DNA of 64,000 bases from Burkholderia sp. SRS-46 (GTDB taxonomy: Bacteria; Pseudomonadota; Gammaproteobacteria; Burkholderiales; Burkholderiaceae), in contig NZ_PTXL01000010.1 of the NCBI RefSeq assembly GCF_004343775.1, positions 310,001 to 374,000 on the forward strand. The letters are read 5' to 3'. Both the position numbers and the translations under genes were made by a program. The notes below the pieces were generated by a model. The model saw only the letters and a program-made list of their open reading frames with translations. It was not told the DNA's origin and searched no databases. This document shows, in pieces, positions 51,532 to 61,567 of this stretch; position 1 is the first letter of the stretch, and each line of letters opens with the position of its first letter.

Positions 51532-52677
51532 ATGCGTTTCCTTTCTCGTTTCGCGCGAATGACTTGTGCGTCGGTCCTGCCGCTCATCGTGGGTGCTTGC
51601 GTACTCGCACCGGGGATGCAGTTCGATCCGCATGCGTCGATCGATGCGGACGATCCGTCTGTCGTTCCCACGGTCACCACCATCACGCCGACCATCATCA
51701 AGCAGCAGCGCGAAAGCAGGTTGCGGACGTCGGGCGATACATACAGGCAGTTGATGACCGCTGTTGCGCCGTATCGGATCGGCCCCGCGGATGTGCTGTC
51801 GATCATCGTGTGGAATCACCCTGAACTGGTCATTCCGAACCTGACCTATACGATCGGCGAAACGGCGGGTTTGCAGCCGGCGGGCCCGGGACTCAGTTCG
51901 CAAGCGGTCCCCGGATTCACGGTCGGCGACGACGGCAACATCCAGTTTCCGTTCATCGGGGCGTTCCGGGCACAGGGCCTGACGACGGCCGAACTGCAGC
52001 AACGATTGACCACGGTGCTGCAACCGTACATCCGGTCTCCGCAACTGACGATCAGTGTAGTGGCGTATCGCAGCAAGCGTGTCTTTGTCGAGGGGCCGGT
52101 GGCGCTGGCCGGCGTGAAGCCGATCACCGACGTTCCGATGTCGCTGGCCGAGGTGCTCGGCGAGGCGAACGGCGTGCAATCCGGCGTGGGCGACCTGAGC
52201 CGGATCGAACTGCTTCGGAATGGAAAGCGATTCCGGCTGAACTTGGGGGAGATGGCGGCGGAAGGCGTGAACACCGCGCAGATCATGCTGAAGGATCGTG
52301 ACGTCATCCGCATCGTGCCGCAGACCTACAACCAGGTCTTCGTGACGGGCGAGGTCGGCAAGCCGACCGGGCTCCCGATGCATGACGGCCGCCTGACCTT
52401 GAGCGATGCGCTGGCGAGCGTGCAGGGCGTCGATCCGAATTCCAGCGATCCGGCCGCGGTCTACGTGATCCGTGCGACCGATGACCCCGCTCAGCCGGAA
52501 GTCTTCCGCCTGAACGGAAAGTCGCCTGTCGCCTATGCACTTGCGGAACACTTCGAGCTGAAGCCGAAGGATGTCGTGTATGTCGACGCGACCGGCCTGA
52601 CCCGCTGGAGCCGGATGATCAATCAGGTCGTGCCGACGACGACCGGTGCGAATGCTGCCCGCGGCGCCGTGAACTGA
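51532..52677 (+). CDS. wza: Polysaccharide export outer-membrane protein (Wza family)
   Basis: A 381-residue lipoprotein: signal peptide with the lipobox IVGAC (Cys near 23), then YRIGPADVLSIIVWNHPEL, the Poly_export motif, FTVGDDGNIQFPFIG, and two SLBB-type domains (FVEGPVALAGVKPI and VFVTGEVGKPTGLPM). It would form the outer-membrane pore of a Wzx/Wzy-type pathway. It is followed after seven bases by the phosphatase gene; the trio equals the Burkholderia bceE-bceD-bceF-type set. Confidence 0.93.
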   Translation: MRFLSRFARMTCASVLPLIVGACVLAPGMQFDPHASIDADDPSVVPTVTTITPTIIKQQRESRLRTSGDTYRQLMTAVAPYRIGPADVLSIIVWNHPELVIPNLTYTIGETAGLQPAGPGLSSQAVPGFTVGDDGNIQFPFIGAFRAQGLTTAELQQRLTTVLQPYIRSPQLTISVVAYRSKRVFVEGPVALAGVKPITDVPMSLAEVLGEANGVQSGVGDLSRIELLRNGKRFRLNLGEMAAEGVNTAQIMLKDRDVIRIVPQTYNQVFVTGEVGKPTGLPMHDGRLTLSDALASVQGVDPNSSDPAAVYVIRATDDPAQPEVFRLNGKSPVAYALAEHFELKPKDVVYVDATGLTRWSRMINQVVPTTTGANAARGAVN

Positions 52678-52684
52678 TACTGCC

Positions 52685-53119
52685 ATGCGTTCAATACTTG
52701 TCGTGTGCGTCGGGAACATTTGCCGCAGTCCGATGGCGGAGGGGCTGCTGCGCGAGCGCCTGAAGGATGTCGAAGTCCGGTCGGCCGGACTGGATGCGCT
52801 GGTCGGACAGCCGGCCGACAACTGCTCCATCGAACTGATGGAGGAACGCGAGATCGATATCCGGCCGCACCGCGCCAGGCAACTCGGGGAGCACGAGTGC
52901 CGCCGGGCGGATCTCATTCTTGCGGTGGAGGACGGGCACCGCCGGGCGATCGAACACCTGTATCCGTTCGCGCGCGGGCGGGTCTTCACGCTGGGGCACT
53001 ACGGACGCTTTGACATTGTCGATCCGTTCAGGCAGGAGCGACTGAAGTTCCAGGAGTGCCTCGAGATGATCGAGATGGGCGTTGACGATTGGGCGCAACG
53101 AATCCGGAAGCTTAGCTAA
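52685..53119 (+). CDS. wzb: Low-molecular-weight protein tyrosine phosphatase (Wzb family)
   Basis: A 144-residue phosphatase with the P-loop VCVGNICRSP (residues 8-17; CX5R, Cys nucleophile at 9 or so) and the general-acid region DIVDPF near 103-108 (DP loop). Length and motifs are normal. It removes phosphate from the tyrosine-rich tail of the Wzc kinase in the next gene and thereby controls polymer length. Confidence 0.94.
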   Translation: MRSILVVCVGNICRSPMAEGLLRERLKDVEVRSAGLDALVGQPADNCSIELMEEREIDIRPHRARQLGEHECRRADLILAVEDGHRRAIEHLYPFARGRVFTLGHYGRFDIVDPFRQERLKFQECLEMIEMGVDDWAQRIRKLS

Positions 53120-53209
53120 TCCGTGGCTCGACGCCTCGCAAGGGGGGGCGAGGCAAGGAAGGTTACCCCGGAAAACCAGGATCACAACTTGAAGGAATCG
53201 GCCGTACTC

Positions 53210-55444
53210 ATGACCCAATCGAACCAACACGCAGACGTGAACGTCGTCGAGACGACAGAACTCGATCTCGCATCGGTTCTCGACATCCTGCTCGACAATC
53301 GGCTGTTGATCGCTGCGATTGCCGCGGTATTCATCTTCATCAGCGGGCTGTATGCGCTACTCGTGACGCCGATCTACGAGTCGAACATCCTGGTCCAGAT
53401 CGAGGACAGCCCGGATGCATCGGCGGCCAAGGATCTGCTCGGCACGTTGTCGACGATGTTCGACGTCAAATCGACTGCCGATGCGGAAATCCAGATTCTC
53501 GGTTCGCGCCTCGTCGTGTCGCGAGCGGTCGATAAGCTCACGCTCTTTATCCACGAGAAGCCGCATCGCTTTCCGGTGATCGGCGGATGGCTCGCGCGTC
53601 GCCACGACGGCCTGTCCGTGCCGGGGCTCTTCGGTGTTGGCGGCTACACGTGGGGCAGGGAGTCGATCGACGTCGTGACATTCGATGTGCCGAAGCAACT
53701 CGAAGGCAAACCGTACAAGCTCGTCGCGTTGGCGGGCGACCGCTATGAACTGAGCGGTCCGGGCTTCGACCAGCCGGTCAACGGCCGTGTCGGGAAGACC
53801 GAGACATTCCCGGCGTCTGCGGGCCCGATCCACCTCTTCGTACGCGGAATCAACGGCGCGGCAGGGGCGCGGTTCGATCTTCTCCGCGGTTCACGCATGG
53901 ACACGATCGAAGACCTGCAGAAGCAACTGAGGATCCAGGAGCTTGGCAAGCAGTCGGGCGTCATCAGCGCCACGCTTCGATCCGACGATCCGGTGCGGCT
54001 CAGCGCGATCCTGAACGAAATCGGCGATCAGTACGTCAGGCAAAACGTGGATCGGAAAGCCGCACAAGCGGAGAACTCGCTGCAGTTTCTCGTCAGTCAG
54101 GAACCGAAGATGAAATGGGATCTTGAACAGGCCGAGAATCGGCTGAACGATTATCGGAACACGCACAAGGTCCTTGACCTGACGGAAGAAGGGAAATCCA
54201 TTCTCGCGCAGTCGTCGGACGCAGAGCAGCAACTTCTCACGCTGAAGCAGAAGCGTCAGGAACTGTTGACGCGCTTTGGTCCCATGCATCCGGGCGTAGT
54301 GGCGATCGACGAGCAAATTGTCGGAACGCAGGGCTATATCGGTAAACTGACGGATCAGATCAAGCGCATGCCGACCGCGCAACGCGATGCGATTCGACTC
54401 CAGCGTGATGTCCAGGTGAATACGGATCTCTACCTGGCGTTGAGGAACAACATCGAGCAATTGCGCCTGCTGAAGGCGGGGAAGGTCGGCAGCGTTCGTC
54501 TCGTGGACGGCGCTTCGTTGCCCGAGCGGGCGGTATTTCCAAAGAAGATGATCGTAGTAGTCGTCGCAACGCTGCTGGGCCTGTTTGTCGGCGCGGGTGC
54601 GGCGTTCGTGCGTGACAAGCTTTTCACCGGTATCACGAATGTGCGCGCGCTGGAGGCGCACAGCGGATTGGCCGTCTATGCAACGGTTCCGCACAGCGAG
54701 CAGCAACGCAAGCTCGCGGCCAACCTGGCGGATTCGATGTCAGCCGGTCAAGCAAGTCTGCTCGCGAATCTGTACCCGGGAGACCCGGCCATAGAAAGTC
54801 TGCGCAGCCTGCGCACGGCACTTCAATTCGCGATGCTGGACGCCCATAACAACGTGGTGTTGTTGACGGGGCCGTCGCCCGACCTCGGCAAGTCGTTTGC
54901 GTCGGCCAATCTGGCGGTGGTACTGGCCGAAAGCAAGCGGGTCCTGCTCGTCGACGGCGATTTGCGTCGAGGTGTTCTGAACAAGTACTTCGGCGAAGAG
55001 CGCGGAACCGGCATCGCGGATTTCATCGCGGGAACGCGATCCGCCGCCGACATCATCCGCAAGACGAACGTGCCCAACCTGGATCTCGTGACGACGGGAA
55101 CGCTGCCGCCGAATGCCGCGACATTGCTGATGAACAGGAACTGGATTTCGTTCATGCAGAAAGCGTCTGCCGACTACGACATCGTGCTGATTGATGCGCC
55201 GCCGGTACTCGCCGTCACGGACGCGGCCATCATCGCGACGAGCGCGGGTACCGTCTTCCTGGTTGCACGCTTCGGCCAGACACGTGTCGGCGAAGTGGTG
55301 GAGTCCGTCAAGCAGCTGGTGCAAAGCGGTTCGCGCGTGAGCGGCCTGATCTTCAACGGAATGAAGACACGAGGCGGCAACTACAGGTATGGAGGAAAGT
55401 ACGGAAGCTACCGGTATGTTTCGTATGACTATGAAAAAACTTAA
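53210..55444 (+). CDS. wzc: Polysaccharide co-polymerase and tyrosine autokinase (Wzc family)
   Basis: A 744-residue inner-membrane protein. A Wzz domain lies between two membrane helices (about 40-60 and 445-465), with a long coiled coil in the periplasm. The cytoplasmic kinase has Walker A LLTGPSPDLGKSFASANLA (about 545-563), A' VLLVDGDLRRG and B IVLIDAPP. The C-terminus is tyrosine-rich (YRYGGKYGSYRYVSYDY), the autophosphorylation cluster. The ATG at 53210 gives a usual N-terminus; the frame is open to 53123. Confidence 0.94.
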   Translation: MTQSNQHADVNVVETTELDLASVLDILLDNRLLIAAIAAVFIFISGLYALLVTPIYESNILVQIEDSPDASAAKDLLGTLSTMFDVKSTADAEIQILGSRLVVSRAVDKLTLFIHEKPHRFPVIGGWLARRHDGLSVPGLFGVGGYTWGRESIDVVTFDVPKQLEGKPYKLVALAGDRYELSGPGFDQPVNGRVGKTETFPASAGPIHLFVRGINGAAGARFDLLRGSRMDTIEDLQKQLRIQELGKQSGVISATLRSDDPVRLSAILNEIGDQYVRQNVDRKAAQAENSLQFLVSQEPKMKWDLEQAENRLNDYRNTHKVLDLTEEGKSILAQSSDAEQQLLTLKQKRQELLTRFGPMHPGVVAIDEQIVGTQGYIGKLTDQIKRMPTAQRDAIRLQRDVQVNTDLYLALRNNIEQLRLLKAGKVGSVRLVDGASLPERAVFPKKMIVVVVATLLGLFVGAGAAFVRDKLFTGITNVRALEAHSGLAVYATVPHSEQQRKLAANLADSMSAGQASLLANLYPGDPAIESLRSLRTALQFAMLDAHNNVVLLTGPSPDLGKSFASANLAVVLAESKRVLLVDGDLRRGVLNKYFGEERGTGIADFIAGTRSAADIIRKTNVPNLDLVTTGTLPPNAATLLMNRNWISFMQKASADYDIVLIDAPPVLAVTDAAIIATSAGTVFLVARFGQTRVGEVVESVKQLVQSGSRVSGLIFNGMKTRGGNYRYGGKYGSYRYVSYDYEKT

Positions 55445-55508
55445 CCGGTTTCAAGAAGATCCTCGTTACGGGAATTCGGCTTGAAGCCGTGCTTCGCTTT
55501 GGGGGCGT

Positions 55509-56783
55509 ATGTCTAATCTCAAATTCAAGATCGGGGTGATTGGCCTGGGGTATGTCGGTCTGCCGCTGGCCGTGGAATTCGGCAAGAAACTGCTGGTGGT
55601 CGGGTTCGACACCAGTCGTGCACGCGTCGATTCCCTGAACGAGGGTCACGACGCGACGCTCGAGGTGAGCGCAGAGGAGTTGGCGCAGGCCCGGCACCTG
55701 AAGATCACCGCGGACGGAGGAGATCTCGCGGACTGCAATGTCTTCATCGTGACTGTTCCTACTCCGATCGATGAACACAAGCAGCCGGACCTGCGCCACT
55801 TGATCGGTGCGAGCGAGACGGTTGGCCACGTACTCAAGAAGAACGACACCGTGATTTACGAATCGACGGTCTATCCAGGGGCTACGGAGGAAGTTTGCGT
55901 GCCCGTGCTCGAGCGCGTGTCGGGCCTGACGTTCAACGTGGACTTCTTCGCGGGATACAGTCCCGAAAGGATCAATCCCGGTGATAGCAACCACCGGCTG
56001 CCGCTGATCCGCAAGGTGACTTCCGGTTCGACGCCGGAGGTGGCGGATATCGTCGACGGACTGTACAAGGAGATCATCGTTGCCGGAACGTACAAGGCGC
56101 CGAGCATTCGTGTGGCCGAGGCGGCGAAGGTGATCGAGAACACACAACGCGATGTCAATATCGCGCTGGTCAACGAATTGGCGATCATCTTCAACAAGAT
56201 GGGCATCGACACCGAGTCGGTGCTCGCCGCGGCCGGCACCAAGTGGAATTTCGTGCCGTTCGTTCCGGGCCTCGTCGGCGGGCACTGTATCGGCGTCGAT
56301 CCTTACTATCTGACGCACAAGGCGCAGGCGATCGGATACAACCCGGAAATCATCCTGGCCGGACGCAGGTTGAACGACGGAATGGGTCGGTATGTGGTGG
56401 CCCAACTCGTCAAGGCAATGACAAAGCGGCGCATCCATATTCAGGGCGCGCGCGTGCTGGTCCTGGGTCTGACCTTCAAGGAAAACTGCCCCGATCTGCG
56501 AAACAGCCGGGTCGTCGACATCATCAGGGAACTCGCGGAGTACAGCGTCGACGTCGACGTATATGACCCGTGGGTATCGAAAGAGGCCGCGCGGAAGGAA
56601 TACGGCATTGATCCGATTGATCGGCCGTTCAAGAACAAATACGACGCCATCGTGCTGGCGGTCGCACATCGGGAGTTTGCCGAGTTCGGCGCGGACGCCA
56701 TTCACGAATTCGGCAGACCCGACCACGTCTTCTACGATCTGAAGTTCGTCTTTCACATGGATTCGACCGATATTCGTCTGTAA
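55509..56783 (+). CDS. tviB: UDP-N-acetyl-D-glucosamine/galactosamine 6-dehydrogenase (TviB/WbpO type)
   Basis: A 424-residue UDP-sugar dehydrogenase: NAD site KIGVIGLGYVGLPLAVEFG (about 7-25), YESTVYPGATEE, GYSPERINPGD, PGLVGGHCIGVDPYYL with the catalytic Cys, and a C-terminal GLTFKENCPDLRNSR. It follows Salmonella TviB closely along its length (from memory). With the epimerase next door it should make UDP-N-acetylgalactosaminuronic acid, the Vi-antigen building block. The start follows GGGGGCGT. Confidence 0.93.
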   Translation: MSNLKFKIGVIGLGYVGLPLAVEFGKKLLVVGFDTSRARVDSLNEGHDATLEVSAEELAQARHLKITADGGDLADCNVFIVTVPTPIDEHKQPDLRHLIGASETVGHVLKKNDTVIYESTVYPGATEEVCVPVLERVSGLTFNVDFFAGYSPERINPGDSNHRLPLIRKVTSGSTPEVADIVDGLYKEIIVAGTYKAPSIRVAEAAKVIENTQRDVNIALVNELAIIFNKMGIDTESVLAAAGTKWNFVPFVPGLVGGHCIGVDPYYLTHKAQAIGYNPEIILAGRRLNDGMGRYVVAQLVKAMTKRRIHIQGARVLVLGLTFKENCPDLRNSRVVDIIRELAEYSVDVDVYDPWVSKEAARKEYGIDPIDRPFKNKYDAIVLAVAHREFAEFGADAIHEFGRPDHVFYDLKFVFHMDSTDIRL

Positions 56784-56830
56784 GACATTGCGGTTCGATC
56801 CGCTTCCGACCCATTCGACCCGACACCGAC

Positions 56831-57856
56831 ATGTCCGACTGCTACAGCAGAACCAGCCAAGCGCTTCAACAGGATCCGAAGACCTGGCTCGTCACGGGCG
56901 TGGCCGGGTTCATCGGTTCGAATCTGCTCGAGCGCTTGCTGAACCTCGATCAGCAGGTTGTCGGCCTGGACAATTTGTCGACGGGCTATCTACGTAACCT
57001 CGACGAGGTCTGCGGCCTCGTCACGCCGGACCAATGGCGTCGCTTCCGATTCATCGAAGGAGATATCCGTTCGCTCGAGGATTGCCGGAACGCGTGCACG
57101 GGCGTGGACCATGTGCTTCACGAGGCGGCGCTCGGTTCGGTGCCGCGTTCGCTCGTCGATCCGATTGCCACGAACGAAGTCAACGTGAGCGGTTTTCTGA
57201 ACATGCTGGTCGCCGGTCACGATGCCGGCGTCAAGAGTTTCACGTACGCGGCATCGAGTTCGACCTATGGCGATCATCCGGGCTTGCCGAAGATCGAGGA
57301 CCGGATCGGCAAGCCGTTGTCTCCGTACGCGGTGACGAAGTGCGTGAACGAGATGTACGCGGAAGTCTTTGCGCGGAACTACGGGTTCCGGACGATCGGC
57401 TTGCGGTATTTCAACGTATTCGGAAAGCGTCAGGATCCGGATGGCGCTTACGCCGCCGTGATTCCGAAATGGACGATTTCGCTCATTCGGAACGAGCCGG
57501 TGTTCATCAACGGCGATGGCGAAACGAGTCGCGATTTCTGTTTCGTCGATAACGTCGTTGAAGCGAATCTTCTCGCCGCGACGGCGGACGATGCGAGCAA
57601 GAACGAGGTTTACAACGTGGCGCTCGGCGATCGGACGACGCTGAACGAACTGTTCGCCGCGTTGCAGGCGGCATTGGTGAAAAACGGCATCCGGAGCGAC
57701 GCGCGTCCTGCTTACCGGGACTTTCGTGCCGGGGACGTGAGGCACTCGCAAGCAAGCGTCGACAAAGCAAGAAGGCTGTTGCGTTATGGCGGTTCGGTTC
57801 GCCTGTTCGATGGAATCGAGCGCGCGATGCCTTGGTATATCGACTATCTGGGGTGA
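56831..57856 (+). CDS. tviC: UDP-N-acetylglucosamine(uronate) 4-epimerase (TviC/WbpP type)
   Basis: A 341-residue short-chain epimerase: TGVAGFIGSNLLE (about 22-34), LDNLSTGY, HEAALGSVPRSLVDPI, SSSTYGD and the catalytic SxnYxxxK in PLSPYAVTKCVNE, then RYFNVFGKRQDP. It matches TviC and WbpP along its length. Acting with the dehydrogenase it converts UDP-GlcNAc or its uronate to the galacto form. The stop overlaps the flippase start (GTGA). Confidence 0.93.
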   Translation: MSDCYSRTSQALQQDPKTWLVTGVAGFIGSNLLERLLNLDQQVVGLDNLSTGYLRNLDEVCGLVTPDQWRRFRFIEGDIRSLEDCRNACTGVDHVLHEAALGSVPRSLVDPIATNEVNVSGFLNMLVAGHDAGVKSFTYAASSSTYGDHPGLPKIEDRIGKPLSPYAVTKCVNEMYAEVFARNYGFRTIGLRYFNVFGKRQDPDGAYAAVIPKWTISLIRNEPVFINGDGETSRDFCFVDNVVEANLLAATADDASKNEVYNVALGDRTTLNELFAALQAALVKNGIRSDARPAYRDFRAGDVRHSQASVDKARRLLRYGGSVRLFDGIERAMPWYIDYLG

Positions 57857-59307
57857 ACGCGGACGTTCGACGGATCGCGGTCGATCCGCCGGGCGACACG
57901 ACTTTCACGCAAGTCTTTCGGATTCACGGGCCCTCGGCCTGTTTCAGAGCGCATACATTGACGCCCGTAATCGACCGAATCGGCAGCCGCTTGTCGGCAG
58001 TTCATGCCGATCACAAGCGCATCCTGCGCAGCGCGATGCTCGTTTCCTTCTTCGTGCTTGTCGGCAAGTCGGCAGGCGCAATGAAGGAAATGGCCATTGC
58101 GTATCGCTACGGCATCAGCGCAACGGTCGACGCGTACCAACTCACGCTCACGATGATGACGTGGGTGCCGGGGACCGTGGCGACGGTGTCGGGTGTCGTC
58201 CTCGTACCGACGCTGGTTCGCCTGCAGAAGCTCCCGGAAAGGGAGCGAACGCTGTTTGTGGGCGAATTGCAGGGAGCGAGCCTGGTGCTGGGCATCCTGC
58301 TTGCCGGCACGCTCTACGGTGCGTGGGATGCCGGCCTGGCCGTGATGGATGCCCATCTGCCGCATCACACGGCCGAGCTGTCCCGTGAAATGGCGCGGGG
58401 TATGTCGTTCATTTCATTCTTTACGTTGCTGATCTGCGTGTCGGGCGCACGCCTGCAAGCGCGCGAGCATCACGTCAATACGTTGCTGGAATGCATTCCG
58501 GCGGGCGTGCTCCTCGTCTGGATATTGCTGACGCCGAACAAGAACACCTCTGTCCCGCTGACTTGGGGCACGACGACGGGCTTCCTGCTGCAAGCGGCCT
58601 GCGTGAGCATGCTGGCCGCTCGTGCCGACGGAATCCGCCCGGGCCTGCGCTTCGGGTTCCGGTCTTCGCAGTGGCGGACCCTGTATCGCGCGCTTGGGGT
58701 CTTCATGGTGGGGCAGATGGTGATGAGCCTCGTTACGCCGATGGACCAGTATTTTGTCGCAAACCTCGGCAGCGGCGCGATCGCAACGCTCGGCTACGCG
58801 AATCGGCTGTTGGGCCTGCTGATGAGCATGGGCGCACTCGCGATCGGCCGGGCGACGCTGCCCGTTTTCGCGGACATCCTGAGCAGCGCCGACCCGGACA
58901 GGGCACGCACGACGGCGTTCAAGTGGGCAGCGGTGATGTTTGTCGGTGGCTGTCTCGTTGCGATCGTGGGTTGGCTGGGCACACCGCTGGGCGTGCGGTT
59001 GATGTTCCAGCGCGGTGCTTTCAGTGCACATGACACGCTCGCGGTATCGGCCCTTGTCGGATGGGGATTGATTCAGCTTCCGTTTTATTTCGCCGTGCTC
59101 GTCCTGGTTCAGTGCTTCGCCAGCGAAGGGCGCTTTCGGGCGATGGCCGCCATTGCGATGATCAATTTCGGCGTGAAGGCGCTCGGAGATTACGTATTGA
59201 TAGGCTGGATGGGTGGCTCCGGCGTCCTGCTGGCGAGCGCGCTGATGCATGCGTCGTCGCTGGGCTGCTACCTCGTCCTCTCGAGAAAGGACGCTAAATG
59301 CCGATGA
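57853..59307 (+). CDS. MurJ/Wzx-like lipid-linked oligosaccharide flippase
   Basis: A membrane protein of up to 484 residues with about 13 hydrophobic helices and the MviN/MurJ pattern: SFFVLVGKSAGAMKEMAIAYRYGISATVDAYQLTL, later PMDQYFVANLGSGAIATLGYANRL and QRGAFSAHDT. It would move the lipid-linked repeat unit to the periplasm. The GTG at 57853 overlaps the previous stop; the first 50 residues are not membrane-like, so an ATG at 58036 or a TTG at 57958 may be the true start. Its end overlaps the next gene by ten bases. Confidence 0.85.
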   Translation: MNADVRRIAVDPPGDTTFTQVFRIHGPSACFRAHTLTPVIDRIGSRLSAVHADHKRILRSAMLVSFFVLVGKSAGAMKEMAIAYRYGISATVDAYQLTLTMMTWVPGTVATVSGVVLVPTLVRLQKLPERERTLFVGELQGASLVLGILLAGTLYGAWDAGLAVMDAHLPHHTAELSREMARGMSFISFFTLLICVSGARLQAREHHVNTLLECIPAGVLLVWILLTPNKNTSVPLTWGTTTGFLLQAACVSMLAARADGIRPGLRFGFRSSQWRTLYRALGVFMVGQMVMSLVTPMDQYFVANLGSGAIATLGYANRLLGLLMSMGALAIGRATLPVFADILSSADPDRARTTAFKWAAVMFVGGCLVAIVGWLGTPLGVRLMFQRGAFSAHDTLAVSALVGWGLIQLPFYFAVLVLVQCFASEGRFRAMAAIAMINFGVKALGDYVLIGWMGGSGVLLASALMHASSLGCYLVLSRKDAKCR

Positions 59308-60512
59308 AGATAGTATTGCTCAATCACTCGATGCGTTGCGGCGGAGCCGAGCGCGTCACGGCCAATCTCGCCAACCATTGGGCCGAGCGCGGATGGGATG
59401 TCGCGGTCGCGACATTTGTGTCCTCGGACGCCGATTTCTACAGACTGGACAGTCGGGTGGCGCGTGTCGACCTGGCGTTGGCGGGCGCTTCATCGGGCGT
59501 GCTTGGCGGAATGCTCGCGAACGTCCGGCGTCTCGCGGCCGTTCGCCGGCTCTTCAAGGATCGGCGCCCCGATGTCGTGATCGGGGTGATGACGGTGCCG
59601 TCCGTTCTGTGCATTCTCGGCGGTATCGGGCTACGGCTGAAAGTGATCGCCACCGAGCACAATCATCCGCCGATGCTTCGCATGAGTGCGGTATGGGAGA
59701 CGCTGCGGCGCCTCACGTTCAGGCACGCGGATGCCGTGGTCGCGCTGACGGCGGAGACCGGCGCATGGCTTGCGCGTCGTTGCAGGTGCCGGAACGTGAG
59801 CATCATTCCCAACCCTGTTGCGTTGCCGATGGAGGTCATGGAGCCTCGGCTTGCGCCAGTGGAAACGATATCGGCCGATACGCGGCTGTTGTTGGCCGTT
59901 GGGCGCCTGGCACCGCAAAAGGGATTCGATCTGCTGATTCAGGCATTCGAAAAGATTCGCGAGCATGGGCCAGGCTGGAAACTCATCATTCTCGGCGAGG
60001 GGGAAGCACGCGGGACGCTGCAATCGGCGATCTCGAAGCGTGGACTGGACGACCTGGTCCTGATGCCGGGGAGAGCCGGAAACATCGGGGAGTGGTACCG
60101 TCGTGCCGACCTCTACGTGATGAGTTCCCGATTCGAGGGGTTGCCGATGACGCTGATGGAAGCGATGGGAAGCGGTTGCGCGGCAGTGAGTTTCGACTGC
60201 GACGTGGGGCCGCGGGACATCATTCGTGACGGCATCGACGGTGTGCTGGTGCGTCCGGCCGGTGACGTCGGTGCGCTCGCCGACGCTTTGCTGAAGTTGA
60301 TGGTCGATACCCGGGATCGGGAGCGAATGGCGAGCATGGCGAATGACGTGGCTGCGAGATTCGCACCGTCGCGCATCCTTCCGCTATGGGAGCGACTTTT
60401 CCTGAGCATGGGCCTGAGCAGTGCCGATCATGAGCGTCCGCCGCAGCGGGTGACACGTGAAACGGATTGCCGTACGGCTGAACATTCCGGCGACAAGGCA
60501 CAGCCGCGATGA
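59298..60512 (+). CDS. GT4-family glycosyltransferase
   Basis: A 404-residue GT-B enzyme: KIVLLNHSMRCGGAERVTANLANHWAERG at the N-terminus, LLLAVGRLAPQKGFDLLIQAF in the second domain, and SSRFEGLPMTLMEAMGSGCAAVSFD with the EX7E pair. It is a paralogue of the enzyme at 46563-47708 (same GGAERVxANL and SxFEGLPMxxMEAM patterns). It probably adds a further residue of the repeat unit. The stop overlaps the polymerase start. Confidence 0.9.
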   Translation: MPMKIVLLNHSMRCGGAERVTANLANHWAERGWDVAVATFVSSDADFYRLDSRVARVDLALAGASSGVLGGMLANVRRLAAVRRLFKDRRPDVVIGVMTVPSVLCILGGIGLRLKVIATEHNHPPMLRMSAVWETLRRLTFRHADAVVALTAETGAWLARRCRCRNVSIIPNPVALPMEVMEPRLAPVETISADTRLLLAVGRLAPQKGFDLLIQAFEKIREHGPGWKLIILGEGEARGTLQSAISKRGLDDLVLMPGRAGNIGEWYRRADLYVMSSRFEGLPMTLMEAMGSGCAAVSFDCDVGPRDIIRDGIDGVLVRPAGDVGALADALLKLMVDTRDRERMASMANDVAARFAPSRILPLWERLFLSMGLSSADHERPPQRVTRETDCRTAEHSGDKAQPR

Positions 60513-61567
60513 AACTCTTCATCTCGCAAGACAAAATCGCCATCTCGATCGACAAAAGATGGATGCGGCCGTCGGCATTCGCTTTTTTCGGGCTGGCAGG
60601 CGTGGTCCTGAGCATCATGGTTGTCGGCGACAGAAGCCAGCTTCTCGATCAGGGCAATTACGTCAATTACTTTCGCCTGACCGACGCCGGCTGGTTCATG
60701 AACATATGGGCCGACAGATCGTCGTTCCTGGGCTTTGCCATCAGCGTGATGACGGAGGAACTCGGCTGGCGAGCCTGGGTGCTGGCGATCAACGCGCTGG
60801 GTGTGGACCCGGAGGATGGCGTGCGGATCACGGTCGTGGTGCTCAACTTCGCGATGATCTCGGCACTCTGGAATACGCGACGTCCGATACTGGATTTGTG
60901 TCTGTGGTCGGTGATCCCGGTCGGTCTGGCGACGATGGGGCTGTTTCAGATCCGACAAGGCATGGCGTTTGCCATTGCCATGTACGTCGCGCTGCGGTGG
61001 AAGCGTCCGGCAACCGGCGCCTTGATCGCGGGAACCATTCACACGACCTTCGCGTTCCCGGCGCTGCTTCTGTTAGTGGCCCGGCTGTTGCGACGGCGGG
61101 GGGCGATTGTCTCCGCATCCGCGAGCGCCTGCGTCGGGTTGCTGCTTGCCCTGGCATCGCCGTTGTTGTTCGCGACACTCGGGGGGCGGCGCGTCGACGA
61201 GTATCGCAATCTCGAACGCATGTTCAACGCGACTTACGTGCTGGCACTGCTTATCTATTCGATTGCGCCTGCAATGATCATTCATCGATGGTTTCTTGAA
61301 AAGCAGCAGGACGCTCACGAGTTGGTCATCGATCAGATCGCGGTGATGCACGTCGGACTGATCGTCTTTCTGGTCACGTCGTTTTTTGTCTTTCCGTTTG
61401 CGATGAGCCGTATTGGCTATTATGCGCCGGCCATGGTCGCCATCCTGTTGCCCGAGACAAAGGTGAAGCAGCCACTCGGGTTGTTGCTGTTGTCCGCGGT
61501 CGTGATGATGGTCGTGTACGACGCCATCAAGAATTACTTCGCCGGGGTCTACGTCTTTTTCCTGTAG
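60509..61567 (+). CDS. EpsG-family polysaccharide polymerase (Wzy role)
   Basis: A 352-residue protein with about nine membrane helices and the EpsG pattern: DQGNYVNYFRLTDAGWFM near 50, a Glu-rich loop, FQIRQGMAFAIAMYVALRWKR near 150 and GTIHTTFAFPALLLLV. EpsG proteins act as Wzy-type polymerases. It is the only polymerase candidate in the cluster. It starts in the ATGA overlap with the glycosyltransferase. Confidence 0.8.
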   Translation: MKLFISQDKIAISIDKRWMRPSAFAFFGLAGVVLSIMVVGDRSQLLDQGNYVNYFRLTDAGWFMNIWADRSSFLGFAISVMTEELGWRAWVLAINALGVDPEDGVRITVVVLNFAMISALWNTRRPILDLCLWSVIPVGLATMGLFQIRQGMAFAIAMYVALRWKRPATGALIAGTIHTTFAFPALLLLVARLLRRRGAIVSASASACVGLLLALASPLLFATLGGRRVDEYRNLERMFNATYVLALLIYSIAPAMIIHRWFLEKQQDAHELVIDQIAVMHVGLIVFLVTSFFVFPFAMSRIGYYAPAMVAILLPETKVKQPLGLLLLSAVVMMVVYDAIKNYFAGVYVFFL